From contig JBIOJM010000007.1 in assembly GCA_044450785.1 (NCBI GenBank), positions 5,943 to 69,942 on the forward strand: DNA of 64,000 nucleotides, given 5' to 3'. The DNA comes from JBIOJM01 sp044450785 (lineage in GTDB: Bacteria > Planctomycetota > Planctomycetia > Isosphaerales > Isosphaeraceae). Positions 9,259-17,511 of this stretch are shown here, piece after piece (within the stretch, counting starts at the first letter, position 1; each line of letters starts with the position of its first letter). The notes below the pieces were generated by a model. It worked only from the letters and a program-made list of their open reading frames with translations. It did no database searches and was not told where the DNA came from. Made by a program: the position numbers and the translations under genes.

Positions 9259-9295
9259 TTTTCCGCGGTCCATTCGGTCCTGAGAGACGCTCCTA

Positions 9296-9374
9296 TGAGC
9301 GGCACGGCAATAGCCGCCGGCAAACCCATCGATCGTCGATCGCCAAACACCGGTGGCTAGCGCCACTCCGCTCA
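9296..9374. mobile_element. MITE-like palindromic element 2
   Basis: The left arm (9296-9320) starts with the same TGAGCGGCACGGC as element 1, and the 22 nt leading into it are repeated directly (9080-9102 versus 9286-9308). The right arm (9350-9374, ending CTCCGCTCA) is its imperfect complement. The centre contains the palindrome CGATCGTCGATCG. It lies inside the restriction remnant, between the hsdS-like tail and element 1. Confidence 0.65.
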
Positions 9375-9531
9375 GATTCCATACCGCCTCCGATTCCGCT
9401 AACCCTCGCACATCGATCTTGCCGGTGACGGCGGCGGAGATCAGCGCGGTCCGGCGTTCTTGGAGGATGCCGTTGGCGGCGAGGTGATCGCAGATTTCGG
9501 TTTCCAGGTGGATCTCTCGGTGCACGCTCAT

Positions 9532-10340
9532 CCGGTGTTTTCCCCTTGCGACCGTCCAGAGATCGCCTAACCACGTCCGGCCGAACCACAATGCACGGGG
9601 GACGAAGAAGCGGGACAGGTCCGATTTTGGGAGGTGGGACAGGGCCAATTTCGACAGGTTGACAGGTTGAGCCAAAAGTGGGCGCATCCCCCTTCTGTGC
9701 GCCAGAACTTCAGGGCGCCTCCGTTGTGGCCACCTCCCAAGCTCGATCGGGATTCTCGAAGCGCTCGAAAAGACGATGCCGATCGGGATACAGGCGGCGA
9801 TCGGTCCGACCAATGTTCACCTGGCTGTCTGGACCCGGCGCGTCCACGGTGCCCGCGTCCCGCGCCGACCGGTCCCATCCTCGGGCAATTCCTCGCCGGC
9901 CTCCGCTTCGCGCTGCCCGTCGACGAATCGGATCCGCCCCACCCACCTCGACGCCTCGTCGACTCGCCGTCTCCGCCAACATTCCGCAATAATCTGCGAA
10001 AACTTATGCAACTCGCCTCCCCGTTCTGTAGATCATATAGGTGTAAGGCTCTTACGTGCAGCATGCGCAACCACTGGCTCGGCCCCTCTCTCGACAGCCG
10101 GGCAGCGACAATACGCTGACTCGCAACCCGCAGCCCGCACCGCGCACTCCGCACCGCGCTCCCCGCACCGCGCCGTCTTCACTGCCTACTGTCTCCTGCC
10201 CACTGCCTACTGACCAATTGGCGACAGAGAATTCGGTGTCCCGATGGGGACTCAACGCTTACAATGAGAGATCACGTTGTTTCCAGCCGATGGCCGCCGG
10301 CGATTTCACCCCGTCACCCGGAAAGCCCGAGGAAGCCCGG
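9532..10340. other. Non-coding stretch upstream of mnmG
   Basis: No gene is supported in about 800 bp. Open frames exist on both strands, but none shows a recognisable protein, a ribosome binding site or consistent codon use. Around 10125-10215 the sequence becomes low-complexity, with repeated CCGCACCGCGC and CTGCCTACTG-like words. The mnmG promoter should lie in the last 150 bp; a TACAAT at 10260-10265 is a possible -10 box, without a good -35. Confidence 0.5.
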
Positions 10341-12185
10341 ATGCGCGATCCCTACCGGTTTGACGTGGTTGTGGTGGGGGCAGGCCACGCCGGCCTCGAA
10401 GCCGCGCTGGCTGCCGCCCGCATGGGTCTCCGCACCGCGCTCCTCACCATAAACTGCGACACCGTCGGTCAGATGAGCTGCAACCCGGCGATCGGGGGCG
10501 TAGCCAAGGGGCAGATCGTTCGCGAGGTGGACGCCCTCGGGGGCTCGATGGGTCTGTTCACCGATGAGACGGCGATCCAGTTTCGCTTGCTCAATCGCGG
10601 CAAGGGGCCGGCCATGCACAGCCCTCGTGCCCAGTGTGACAAGAAAGCTTACCAATTCCTGTCCAAACTGACGGTCGAACGCCAGGAAAACCTGTCACTG
10701 CGGCAGGAAATGGTTGAGTCGATCGTGGTCGAGGGGGACTGCGCCGCCGGCGTTCAGTGCCGGGGTGGCGCGATCTACCACGCGTCGGCACTCGTGGTGA
10801 CCACCGGCACCTTTCTCCAGGCGCTGATGCATACGGGCGAAGTCAAGACACAGGGAGGGCGCGGTGGCGACGTCGCCGCGGTTGGACTGTCGCAAAGCCT
10901 GCTTTCGTTGGGGTTTGAGCTGCGGCGGTTCAAGACCGGCACGCCCCCCCGGCTCAACGGACGCACGATCGATTTCTCCCGGCTGCAACCTCAGCCCGGA
11001 GATGCCGAGCCAGTCGCCTTCTCGTTCCTCACCGAAACCATCCGTCAGCCCCAGCTCGACTGCCATATCACGTACACCAATCCGAGGGTACACGACCTGA
11101 TCCGCGCGAACCTCGATCGTGCGCCCATGTATTCCGGCCAGATTCAAAGCACGGGCCCGCGCTACTGTCCCTCGATCGAGGACAAGGTCGTCCGGTTCGC
11201 CGGCCGGGAGAGCCACCAGATCTTCCTGGAGCCCGAAGGCCGGAACACGCTGGAGTATTACTGCAACGGTATCTCGACCAGTTTGCCCCGGGACGTCCAG
11301 GAGTCGATCATCCCGTTGATCCCCGGCCTCGAACACGCCGAGATCATGCGATTCGGCTACGCGGTCGAGTACGACTTCGCACCTCCGACCCAGCTCCGCG
11401 CGACGCTCGAGACGAAGCCGGTGCGCAACCTCTTCTTCGCCGGCCAGTTGAACGGCACGACCGGTTACGAAGAGGCCGCCGCGCAAGGGTTGATTGCCGG
11501 GATCAACGCGGGCCTCATGGTGAAGAACGAGGCGCCTCTGGTGCTGGATCGCTCGCAGGCATACATCGGCGTTCTGATCGACGACCTGGTCACGCGAGGC
11601 GTCGACGAACCTTATCGCATGTTTACCAGCCGTGCCGAGTATCGACTGATGCTTCGCCACGACAATGCTGACCTTCGCCTCACCGAGCAAGGACGGCGAG
11701 TGGGTCTGGTGGACGACGTCCGGTGGGCCCGATTTCAGTCGCGCCGCGACGCCATCATGCGATTGCGTGACCGACTTTGCGGAACACGAGCCGGCGGCGC
11801 GACCCTTTTCCAGGCGTTGCGGCGTCCCGAAACGAGCTGGGACGATCTGCTGGGTCTCGACCCCGGCCTCAGCGAAGCCGGACTTGCCGCCGACGTGATC
11901 GACCAGTTGACGATCGAGGCCAAGTACGACGGGTACATCGGCCGGCAGACCGACCAGATCGAGCGATTTCGAAGGCTGGAAGATAAGCGGATCCCCGGCG
12001 ACCTCGATTACCGCGCGATGGCTCAACTGCGCGCGGAAGCCCGAGAGAAGTTCGAGCGAGTCCGACCGCGGTCGATCGGCCAGGCGGGCCGGATCAGCGG
12101 AATCAGTCCGGCCGACATCGCCACACTGCTCATCCACCTCAAACGCCGTGAAGCCGAATTGTCAATGCAGTTGCCCGAGCTTTAG
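10341..12185 (+). CDS. mnmG: tRNA uridine-5-carboxymethylaminomethyl modification enzyme MnmG
   Basis: The 614 aa FAD-dependent protein works with MnmE to install the cmnm5 group on wobble uridine 34 of several tRNAs. It begins with the dinucleotide-binding motif FDVVVVGAGHAGLEAALAA (residues ~6-25). The CNPAIGGVAKGQIVREVDAL signature, RRFKTGTPPRLNGRTIDF and the C-terminal region RMFTSRAEYRLMLRHDNADL are all characteristic of GidA/MnmG. Length matches the family (~620 aa). The start at 10341 (MRDPYRFD) is chosen because homologues begin just before the FAD motif and GAGGAAG lies upstream; an open frame extends about 95 codons further upstream through low-complexity DNA. mnmE is not in the window. 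Confidence 0.97.
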   Translation: MRDPYRFDVVVVGAGHAGLEAALAAARMGLRTALLTINCDTVGQMSCNPAIGGVAKGQIVREVDALGGSMGLFTDETAIQFRLLNRGKGPAMHSPRAQCDKKAYQFLSKLTVERQENLSLRQEMVESIVVEGDCAAGVQCRGGAIYHASALVVTTGTFLQALMHTGEVKTQGGRGGDVAAVGLSQSLLSLGFELRRFKTGTPPRLNGRTIDFSRLQPQPGDAEPVAFSFLTETIRQPQLDCHITYTNPRVHDLIRANLDRAPMYSGQIQSTGPRYCPSIEDKVVRFAGRESHQIFLEPEGRNTLEYYCNGISTSLPRDVQESIIPLIPGLEHAEIMRFGYAVEYDFAPPTQLRATLETKPVRNLFFAGQLNGTTGYEEAAAQGLIAGINAGLMVKNEAPLVLDRSQAYIGVLIDDLVTRGVDEPYRMFTSRAEYRLMLRHDNADLRLTEQGRRVGLVDDVRWARFQSRRDAIMRLRDRLCGTRAGGATLFQALRRPETSWDDLLGLDPGLSEAGLAADVIDQLTIEAKYDGYIGRQTDQIERFRRLEDKRIPGDLDYRAMAQLRAEAREKFERVRPRSIGQAGRISGISPADIATLLIHLKRREAELSMQLPEL

Positions 12186-12841
12186 GCGTCACAAGGGCCG
12201 CGAACAAAGGGATCGGATCGGCCGCCAGTCAGGAAATTGTGTCTCCGAATCAGTTCGTTCAGCCGGCGTTTCCCTTGATCGCAGAATGGCAAGACAGGCC
12301 ATCTGGCTTCATCAGACCTTCGCAGTCCGCTGACACGCTGCCAGTTCCTCGGGCATGCCCAAAAGCTGGCCAACGCCTTTCACGCCCTGATCGTTTTTTC
12401 TTGTCAAACTGGCCGAAACTCACCACCTTGAAACGCCCTCGCTGAACGCAACGAACTTTTTTCCCCTATTTTTCCTGGCATAAAAACGGGGAAGTCGTTA
12501 CAACTCGTGCAGCCGCGCATCTTCAGGAAGCAGGGAGGGGTAGTGAAAGTTCGGGGTATGCGGCCATTCGGATTGACAAGATTGGCTGGTATTCTACAAT
12601 TGGCGATATCGGTAGTATTGGTAATTTCTGAAGGTTCAGTAGATTTTAACAGTGGCGCGTTACCGAGAGGTTGGTGTGGTTGACGGCACTCAGTGGAGGG
12701 GCAATCGGAGGTTGGGTTCGCGTCGTGAGAGGGTTAGCACGGAGGCCGATCAGGCGTCGTCTTCCTAATCCGCACGAGTCCCAATTGACGGGGAAAGGGA
12801 GGGCCTTGTCCTTGATCTCACAAGATGGGACCTACACAACG
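12186..12841. other. Intergenic region upstream of the two-component pair
   Basis: About 650 bp without a supported gene. It is less GC-rich than its surroundings from 12450 to 12660 and holds a good housekeeping-type promoter. The in-frame extension of the response regulator into this region (GTG/TTG starts from 12671) is not supported by a ribosome binding site. Confidence 0.5.
12573..12600 (+). promoter_or_regulatory. Sigma-70-type promoter for the HTH-receiver gene
   Basis: TTGACA at 12573-12578 and TACAAT at 12595-12600 are separated by 16 bp, close to the consensus. The leader to the ATG at 12842 would be about 235 nt, long enough for extra regulation. A second weaker pair (TTGGCG, TAATTT) lies just downstream. 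Confidence 0.55.
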
Positions 12842-13423
12842 ATGAAGACGGTTTTCACGACAGGCGAGGCGGCCAAGGTATGTAAAGTGAGTCAGCAGAC
12901 GATCATTCGCTGCTTTGACTCGGGTCAGCTCAAGGGGTTCCGAGTACCCGGCTCGAGATTCCGGCGGATTCCTCGTGATGCGCTGTACCGATTCATGAAG
13001 GAGAACGGCATCCCGACGGATGCCCTGGAAAGCGGTCGACGACGGGTCTTGATCGTGGACGACGATCAGGCAGTGGTCGATTTGATCGCGGAGGTCTTCG
13101 CGGGCGATGCCCGATTCGAGACGAAGACCGTCAACAACGGATTTGGTGCTGGGATGTTGGCCAAGGAGTACCATCCCGACCTGATCATCCTGGACGTCAT
13201 GTTACCGGACATCAACGGACAGGCGGTCTGCGAGATTATTCGTCGTGATCCGACCATGTCGGACATCAAGATCATCTGCATCTCGGGAATGATCGAGGAG
13301 GACAAGATTCAGGAGCTGCGCGCGTCGGGAGCCGACGAGTTCCTGCACAAACCGCTCGATATCGATGAACTGTTGCGACGCGTCTGCCGACTGTTGGATA
13401 TGGAGACCAGCTTGATCGGCTGA
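12842..13423 (+). CDS. Response regulator with N-terminal excisionase-type HTH and C-terminal receiver
   Basis: The 193 aa protein has two domains in an unusual order. Residues 1-60 form a MerR/excisionase-like helix-turn-helix (MKTVFTTGEAAKVCKVSQQT, then GFRVPGSRFRRIPRDALYRF). Residues 67-190 form a receiver domain with the acidic pocket Asp73-75 (LIVDDDQ), phosphoacceptor Asp118 (LIILDVMLPD), Ser148 and the conserved Lys170 (FLHKPLD). Most response regulators place the output domain after the receiver. It lies 126 bp upstream of a histidine kinase gene on the same strand, so the two probably form a pair. The receiver likely controls DNA binding or dimerisation of the small HTH; targets are unknown. 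Confidence 0.88.
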   Translation: MKTVFTTGEAAKVCKVSQQTIIRCFDSGQLKGFRVPGSRFRRIPRDALYRFMKENGIPTDALESGRRRVLIVDDDQAVVDLIAEVFAGDARFETKTVNNGFGAGMLAKEYHPDLIILDVMLPDINGQAVCEIIRRDPTMSDIKIICISGMIEEDKIQELRASGADEFLHKPLDIDELLRRVCRLLDMETSLIG

Positions 13424-13549
13424 ACGCCGGCTCAAGAAGTTTTGTCGAGCAAGGTCGACGGGCTTCGGGCACCCGGAAACAGCCGGTGGCTGCCACCGGG
13501 ACAGGATTGTCGAGCCCGGTAACGGCACGAACGGGAAGGAGCCCGGTCG

Positions 13550-15571
13550 GTGCGTGTTCACCCGCGAGGAGTACCACTCCCGGAGGGATGGGTTCGCCGC
13601 AACCCGCGGCTCGATCGTCTTCCGCTGCGCCCACTGACGGCGCGGACGGTTGTCTGCGCGCTGCCCGAGGAGCCGGACGACGAAGATCTCGAAGTGCCCG
13701 ATACCGCGAAGACGCGGTCGATCTGTGAGCTCGACCCAGGGTGGATGCTGGTGCGGGCCACTGCCCTCGAGCGTGTTGGTCCGCTGGAGTCAATCGCTGA
13801 AACTCCGTGGTGGCCGGCGGCCGTCTCGGCCGGCGCCGTCGGCGAGATTCTCGGCCGGCTGTGGCGGTACTCGGTCGCAGTCAGCATTGCTGCGTGCCGG
13901 CTGGCGCGCGACGCGGGCGATCCTGAACCGGATGCCGTGGCGAGGGCCGGGCTTCTCTGCCGGCTCGGGTGCTGGGCGGCCGCGGCCCAGGAGCCGGAGT
14001 GGTTGGTGCGGTGGTGGCACGAGGAGAGCCCGAATTCCCGGAGGCAACGGGAAATCGCCGATTTCGGCACCGATCTGGACGACATGGGCCGGCGGCTGGC
14101 CGAGCGTTGGGGGTGCGATCCGCTCGTGACCGATGCAGCCTGGCTGCACGGTGATCATGGGCCGGCGCTGCACCACGCGGCTCATGAGCCCACCCGGTTG
14201 GCCTTCATCCAGGAGGCGTGCCGTCAGGCGGAGCAAACTCCCTGGGCACTTGGCAAGCGTTCGTCGCAGGAAGCCATGCCGACCGAGCCACGGCTGCGAA
14301 TCCTGGTGGCTGAGGTTCAAGCTCGGTGCTCAGGGGCGTTTGTCGCGGCCGACGCCACCCTGCACGAAGAGCGGATGACGCGTCAGAATGCCCGGTTGAG
14401 ACGGCAACTGGCCAGCGAACGGCAGGGCAAGGGTCGCAGCGATCGCTTCTTGCGGGCCCTCGCCGATTCCGACCCTGCGGAATCGCCCGAGGAATGGGCC
14501 GCTCGGGCCGCGATGACCTGGTGTGCCGAGCCCGAGGTGAGCGCGGCCCGATTGATCTGGCTCGATTCCTCCGCACCCACCACGGCCGAAAGAGGGGAGG
14601 ATGCCCCTCCCGCGGAAGACGACCGGTCCTCAGCGCCGTCCTGGGAACAGCGTCCCCCCACCCTGGCGATCCCTCTCAGGGCCCACGGGCGAGTGCGGGC
14701 TCACGTTCACCTGTGGAGCGATCGAGAACGATCGGAGCTGGAATGCCGGCTCGCTGCCGCAACGACCCGCGGGGCCTGGGAATCCTGGGCGGCCCTGGTC
14801 TCCGATCGCGCCGTCCTGGAATGCCGAGTTCAGTCGATCGTCGCGTCGTTTCGCCAGGCGGTCGATAACGAGGAACTGCGGCTCCAGGAGCGCAAGCGCG
14901 ATGCCATGAGCGAGTTTGCGGCGGGGGCCGGCCACGAGCTCAACAATCCGCTGGCGGTGATCGTGGGCCGGGCCCAGCTTCTGCTGGCCCGCACCGAGGA
15001 TCCCGAGACGGCGCGATCGCTACGGATCATGATCAACCAGGCGGGGCGAGCTCATCGCATCCTGCGCGACCTGATGTTCGTGGCACGGCCACCCGTGCCG
15101 AGGCGGCGGAGCTGCCGGCCTTCGGAGCTCCTGCGCACCTGCCTGCGCGATTTTCAAGACGAGTGCGCCGCCCGCGGGATCCGGCTCACCAGCGAGCTCG
15201 ACGAATCCGTACCGGCGGCCTGGACCGATCCCGATGGATTGCGACATCTCGCCGATATCCTGATCCGCAACGCCATGCAGGCCACCCCCGCGGGAGGCAA
15301 GATCCAGGTCCGGTCATGCGTACAGGACGACGAGCTGCTCTGGTCGTTCAGTGACACAGGCAAGGGGATGGCCGCGGGCGAGGCAGCCCACCTGTTCGAC
15401 CCCTTCTACTGCGGACGCCACGCCGGCCGCGGCCTGGGCCTGGGCCTACCGCGCGCCGCCCGCATCGTCGACCTCGCGGGCGGCCGCTTGCGCTGGTCGT
15501 CGAACCCAGGCCAGGGAACCATTTTCCAGGTCCACCTGCCACTCTCGACGGTCCCCGACCAGGCGTCGTGA
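13550..15571 (+). CDS. Cytoplasmic histidine kinase with N-terminal HDOD-like domain
   Basis: The 673 aa protein has no evident membrane segment. Residues ~85-230 resemble an HDOD domain (GEILGRLWRYSVAVSIAACR, GLLCRLGCWAA, DMGRRLAERWG). A sensor-like or linker region (~250-440) follows. Then comes a HisKA domain with phosphoacceptor His462 in AGAGHELNNPLAVIVGRA, and an HATPase_c domain (LIRNAMQATPAGGK, DTGKGM, GRGLGLGLPRAARIV). The GTG start at 13550 has AAGGAG 8 nt upstream, and an in-frame stop at 13520 prevents a longer protein. HDOD domains are typical of signalling output proteins, so their use as a kinase input is noteworthy. Probable partner: the preceding HTH-receiver protein. Confidence 0.85.
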   Translation: MRVHPRGVPLPEGWVRRNPRLDRLPLRPLTARTVVCALPEEPDDEDLEVPDTAKTRSICELDPGWMLVRATALERVGPLESIAETPWWPAAVSAGAVGEILGRLWRYSVAVSIAACRLARDAGDPEPDAVARAGLLCRLGCWAAAAQEPEWLVRWWHEESPNSRRQREIADFGTDLDDMGRRLAERWGCDPLVTDAAWLHGDHGPALHHAAHEPTRLAFIQEACRQAEQTPWALGKRSSQEAMPTEPRLRILVAEVQARCSGAFVAADATLHEERMTRQNARLRRQLASERQGKGRSDRFLRALADSDPAESPEEWAARAAMTWCAEPEVSAARLIWLDSSAPTTAERGEDAPPAEDDRSSAPSWEQRPPTLAIPLRAHGRVRAHVHLWSDRERSELECRLAAATTRGAWESWAALVSDRAVLECRVQSIVASFRQAVDNEELRLQERKRDAMSEFAAGAGHELNNPLAVIVGRAQLLLARTEDPETARSLRIMINQAGRAHRILRDLMFVARPPVPRRRSCRPSELLRTCLRDFQDECAARGIRLTSELDESVPAAWTDPDGLRHLADILIRNAMQATPAGGKIQVRSCVQDDELLWSFSDTGKGMAAGEAAHLFDPFYCGRHAGRGLGLGLPRAARIVDLAGGRLRWSSNPGQGTIFQVHLPLSTVPDQAS

Positions 15572-15767
15572 CACGGTGAGGCGCCGATACTGCGTCGTGT
15601 CGCGGAATGTCGTCATTCCTGTCGAAATAGATCAGCATGTCTTTCCGTCAGGAAGAACGCGTCCAACAATTCCCTTGTCGGGCGAACGATGCGTCTGCAA
15701 CCGGGACATGCCGGTCCTCATCCTTCGGCCGCGTCGCATCCGAGATTTCGAAGTTTTTGGGGAAAAA

Positions 15768-16508
15768 ATGCACAAGCACTTGGTTCTGACGATGTTGGTG
15801 CTCTCGCTGGCTCTGGTGAGCTCGGCGAGTGCCGGACAGATCACAAACCTACAGCTCTACGACGGGACATCCGCGGCGCCGACGGCCAGCATTTCCTACA
15901 CGAACGCCGACGGCACCGGCAGCAATAGAGCCTATGTCTACGCTGATCCGCAGGTCAGCTTTGGGACGACCACCCCGATGTTCTACTGCGTCGACCTCTG
16001 GCACGACAACGACCTCGGGTCGAGCTATACGATTACGAAAGTGGCCGGCATGCCCTTCGGCGTCAGCACCTTCTCGAACGTCGACAACCGGATCGGCTGG
16101 CTGCTCACGCAGGATCAGAGTACGCCGGACGCCCGGGCGGCCGTGCAACTGGCCATGTGGTATGCCATCGACAACAAGCCCGGCCAGAACTTGAACGGCT
16201 TCTCGATGAGCACCGGTGATTCCAAAATCACCAGCGACTACAACCAGCTCATCAGCTTCGCCGGCTATGACTCGAAGACGGTTTATTCGGCCAATTTCTG
16301 GCAGGCGACTCATGACAGCTCGAACACCCTGTACCAGGACCTGGTGTCTGCTCCCGGGATCGGTTTCAACGGCAGCTCGGTCCCGGAGCCAGGGACGATC
16401 GTGCTGGGCACGATCAGCCTGCTGTGCCTGGCCGCCGTCCGCTGGCTGCGCGGCGCGAGTGGACGGCGCGAGGCCGTCAGGGCCCGGTCGAATGGGATCG
16501 AGGCGTAG
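15768..16508 (+). CDS. PEP-CTERM sorting-domain exported protein
   Basis: The 246 aa precursor has a signal peptide (MHKHLVLTMLVLSLALVSSA) and ends with a textbook PEP-CTERM sorting signal: VPEPG, a hydrophobic helix (TIVLGTISLLCLAAVRWL) and a basic tail. The mature domain is Thr/Ser/Asn-rich with MFYCVDLWHDNDLGSSY and AAVQLAMWYAIDNKP, a pattern found in surface proteins with a thioester-like or Cys-Gln fold; that comparison is tentative. PEP-CTERM proteins are cleaved by an exosortase (not in this window) and linked to the cell surface or exopolysaccharide. It has its own transcription unit, 196 bp after the kinase gene. Confidence 0.88.
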   Translation: MHKHLVLTMLVLSLALVSSASAGQITNLQLYDGTSAAPTASISYTNADGTGSNRAYVYADPQVSFGTTTPMFYCVDLWHDNDLGSSYTITKVAGMPFGVSTFSNVDNRIGWLLTQDQSTPDARAAVQLAMWYAIDNKPGQNLNGFSMSTGDSKITSDYNQLISFAGYDSKTVYSANFWQATHDSSNTLYQDLVSAPGIGFNGSSVPEPGTIVLGTISLLCLAAVRWLRGASGRREAVRARSNGIEA

Positions 16509-16518
16509 CCGGCGAGCC

Positions 16519-17511
16519 TCAATCCAGCGAGTGGACGAAGTGTTCGCGAGCCAGCAGGGCCGCGCCCAGGATGCCGGCGTGATCGCCCAGCGCCGCGCGA
16601 TCGATGCGGATTGTTTTTTGGGGATCGGTGATCGCCTGCATCCGGGCCGCGGTACGGACCAGGTCGACGTAAGGTTCACCCAGCGCCCCGGCCACTCCAC
16701 CCCCGATGATGACGAGCTCGGGGCCGAACGCGTTGATCAAGCTACCCAGTCCGATGCCCAGGAAATGTGCCGCCCGCTGGACTTCCTTGAGGGCGACCAG
16801 GTCCTTGGCGGCGACGGCCTCGGCCAGGTCGCCGCTTTTGAGCCGGCCTCCCTTGCGGGCCATCTTCTCGGCGAGCACGGTCGGCAGGCCCTTGCGAACG
16901 GCCTTGTCGACTCGCCGCGCGATGGCCGTCTTGCTGGCGAGGGCTTCCATGCACCCCCGCGAGCCACAGCCGCAGCGGGGCCCGCCCGCCTTGACGATCA
17001 TGTGCCCGAGCTCACCCGCGTTGCCGGTCGAGCCGGTGACGATTTCGCCCCGGAGGATCAGGCAGCCGCCGATTCCCGTGCCGACGAAGGCGGCGATGAT
17101 GTCGCGATAGCCCCGGCCGGCCCCCAGTCGGAATTCGGCATAACCGCCGACGCGCACGTCGTTGCGCACGAGGACGGGACAGCCGATCTTCGCCGAGAGC
17201 TCGGGCCCGATCGGGAAATTCTTGACGTTCAAATTGGCGCTGAAGAGGATCACCCCCGCCTTGGCGTCAAGTGGACCGGGGGAACCGATGCCGGCGGCGG
17301 CGACGTCGCCGCGGGTCACACCCGCGGAATCCAGCGCCTCTAGGACGCACTCGGCCAGTGCGTCGACGATCGCCGGCCCTCCCTCCTGGGCCGGCGTTGA
17401 CCGCTTGGCGCGGCCGAGGATCCGGTGGTCGGCGCTGACCACTCCCGCCAAGATCTTCGTTCCTCCCAGGTCGATTCCGATCACAGGAGGACCGTCGTCC
17501 CGCGTGGTCAT
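16519..17511 (-). CDS. ROK-family sugar kinase (glucokinase-like)
   Basis: The 330 aa protein has the ROK N-terminal phosphate-binding motif VIGIDLGGTKILAGVV, the catalytic region LVRNDVRVGGYAE (Asp in the NDxxxxxxxE motif) and the substrate-binding GTGIGGCLILRGEIVTGSTG followed by NAGELGH. The zinc-binding cluster CGCGSRGCMEA is complete. No N-terminal helix-turn-helix is present, so it is a kinase rather than a repressor; it probably phosphorylates glucose or an amino sugar. Its ATG overlaps the stop of the upstream ceramidase-like gene (ATGA), indicating translational coupling. This suggests a role in using sugar released from glycolipid or a related substrate, which is inference. Confidence 0.92.
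   Translation of the reverse strand: MTTRDDGPPVIGIDLGGTKILAGVVSADHRILGRAKRSTPAQEGGPAIVDALAECVLEALDSAGVTRGDVAAAGIGSPGPLDAKAGVILFSANLNVKNFPIGPELSAKIGCPVLVRNDVRVGGYAEFRLGAGRGYRDIIAAFVGTGIGGCLILRGEIVTGSTGNAGELGHMIVKAGGPRCGCGSRGCMEALASKTAIARRVDKAVRKGLPTVLAEKMARKGGRLKSGDLAEAVAAKDLVALKEVQRAAHFLGIGLGSLINAFGPELVIIGGGVAGALGEPYVDLVRTAARMQAITDPQKTIRIDRAALGDHAGILGAALLAREHFVHSLD

Larger units (their letters stand above)
8295..9531 (-). pseudogene. Scrambled remnant of a type I restriction locus (hsdR with an hsdS tail piece)
   Basis: Reading the minus strand from 9531: MSVHREIHLETEICDHLAAN matches the usual start of a type I restriction subunit R. At 9468 it runs straight into ILQERRTALISAAVTGKIDV, the characteristic C-terminus of a specificity subunit HsdS. 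Two palindromic elements follow. From about 9077 the HsdR frame resumes (RARALFPEDVLAWVQSTQPK, then KTDFTQSVGDAIDQYRFDRH). At about 8578 the sequence jumps from SGALVHFA to FERTTGVVATI, omitting the Walker A region, then continues through the DEAH box (VIADEAHSSQTGEAA) to about 8295, where similarity stops. The intact family is about 1000 aa. The locus is inactive; no hsdM is present in the window. Confidence 0.85.

Noticed and set aside
9634..10119. Open frames upstream of mnmG on both strands
   Set aside because: No ribosome site, domain or consistent codon usage; the region includes low-complexity DNA.
10056..10340. N-terminal extension of MnmG by ~95 codons
   Set aside because: The extension translates repetitive DNA and homologues start just before the FAD-binding motif.
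10695..12137. A 480-codon minus-strand frame opposite mnmG
   Set aside because: It is antisense to conserved MnmG sequence, with no start signal or recognisable product.
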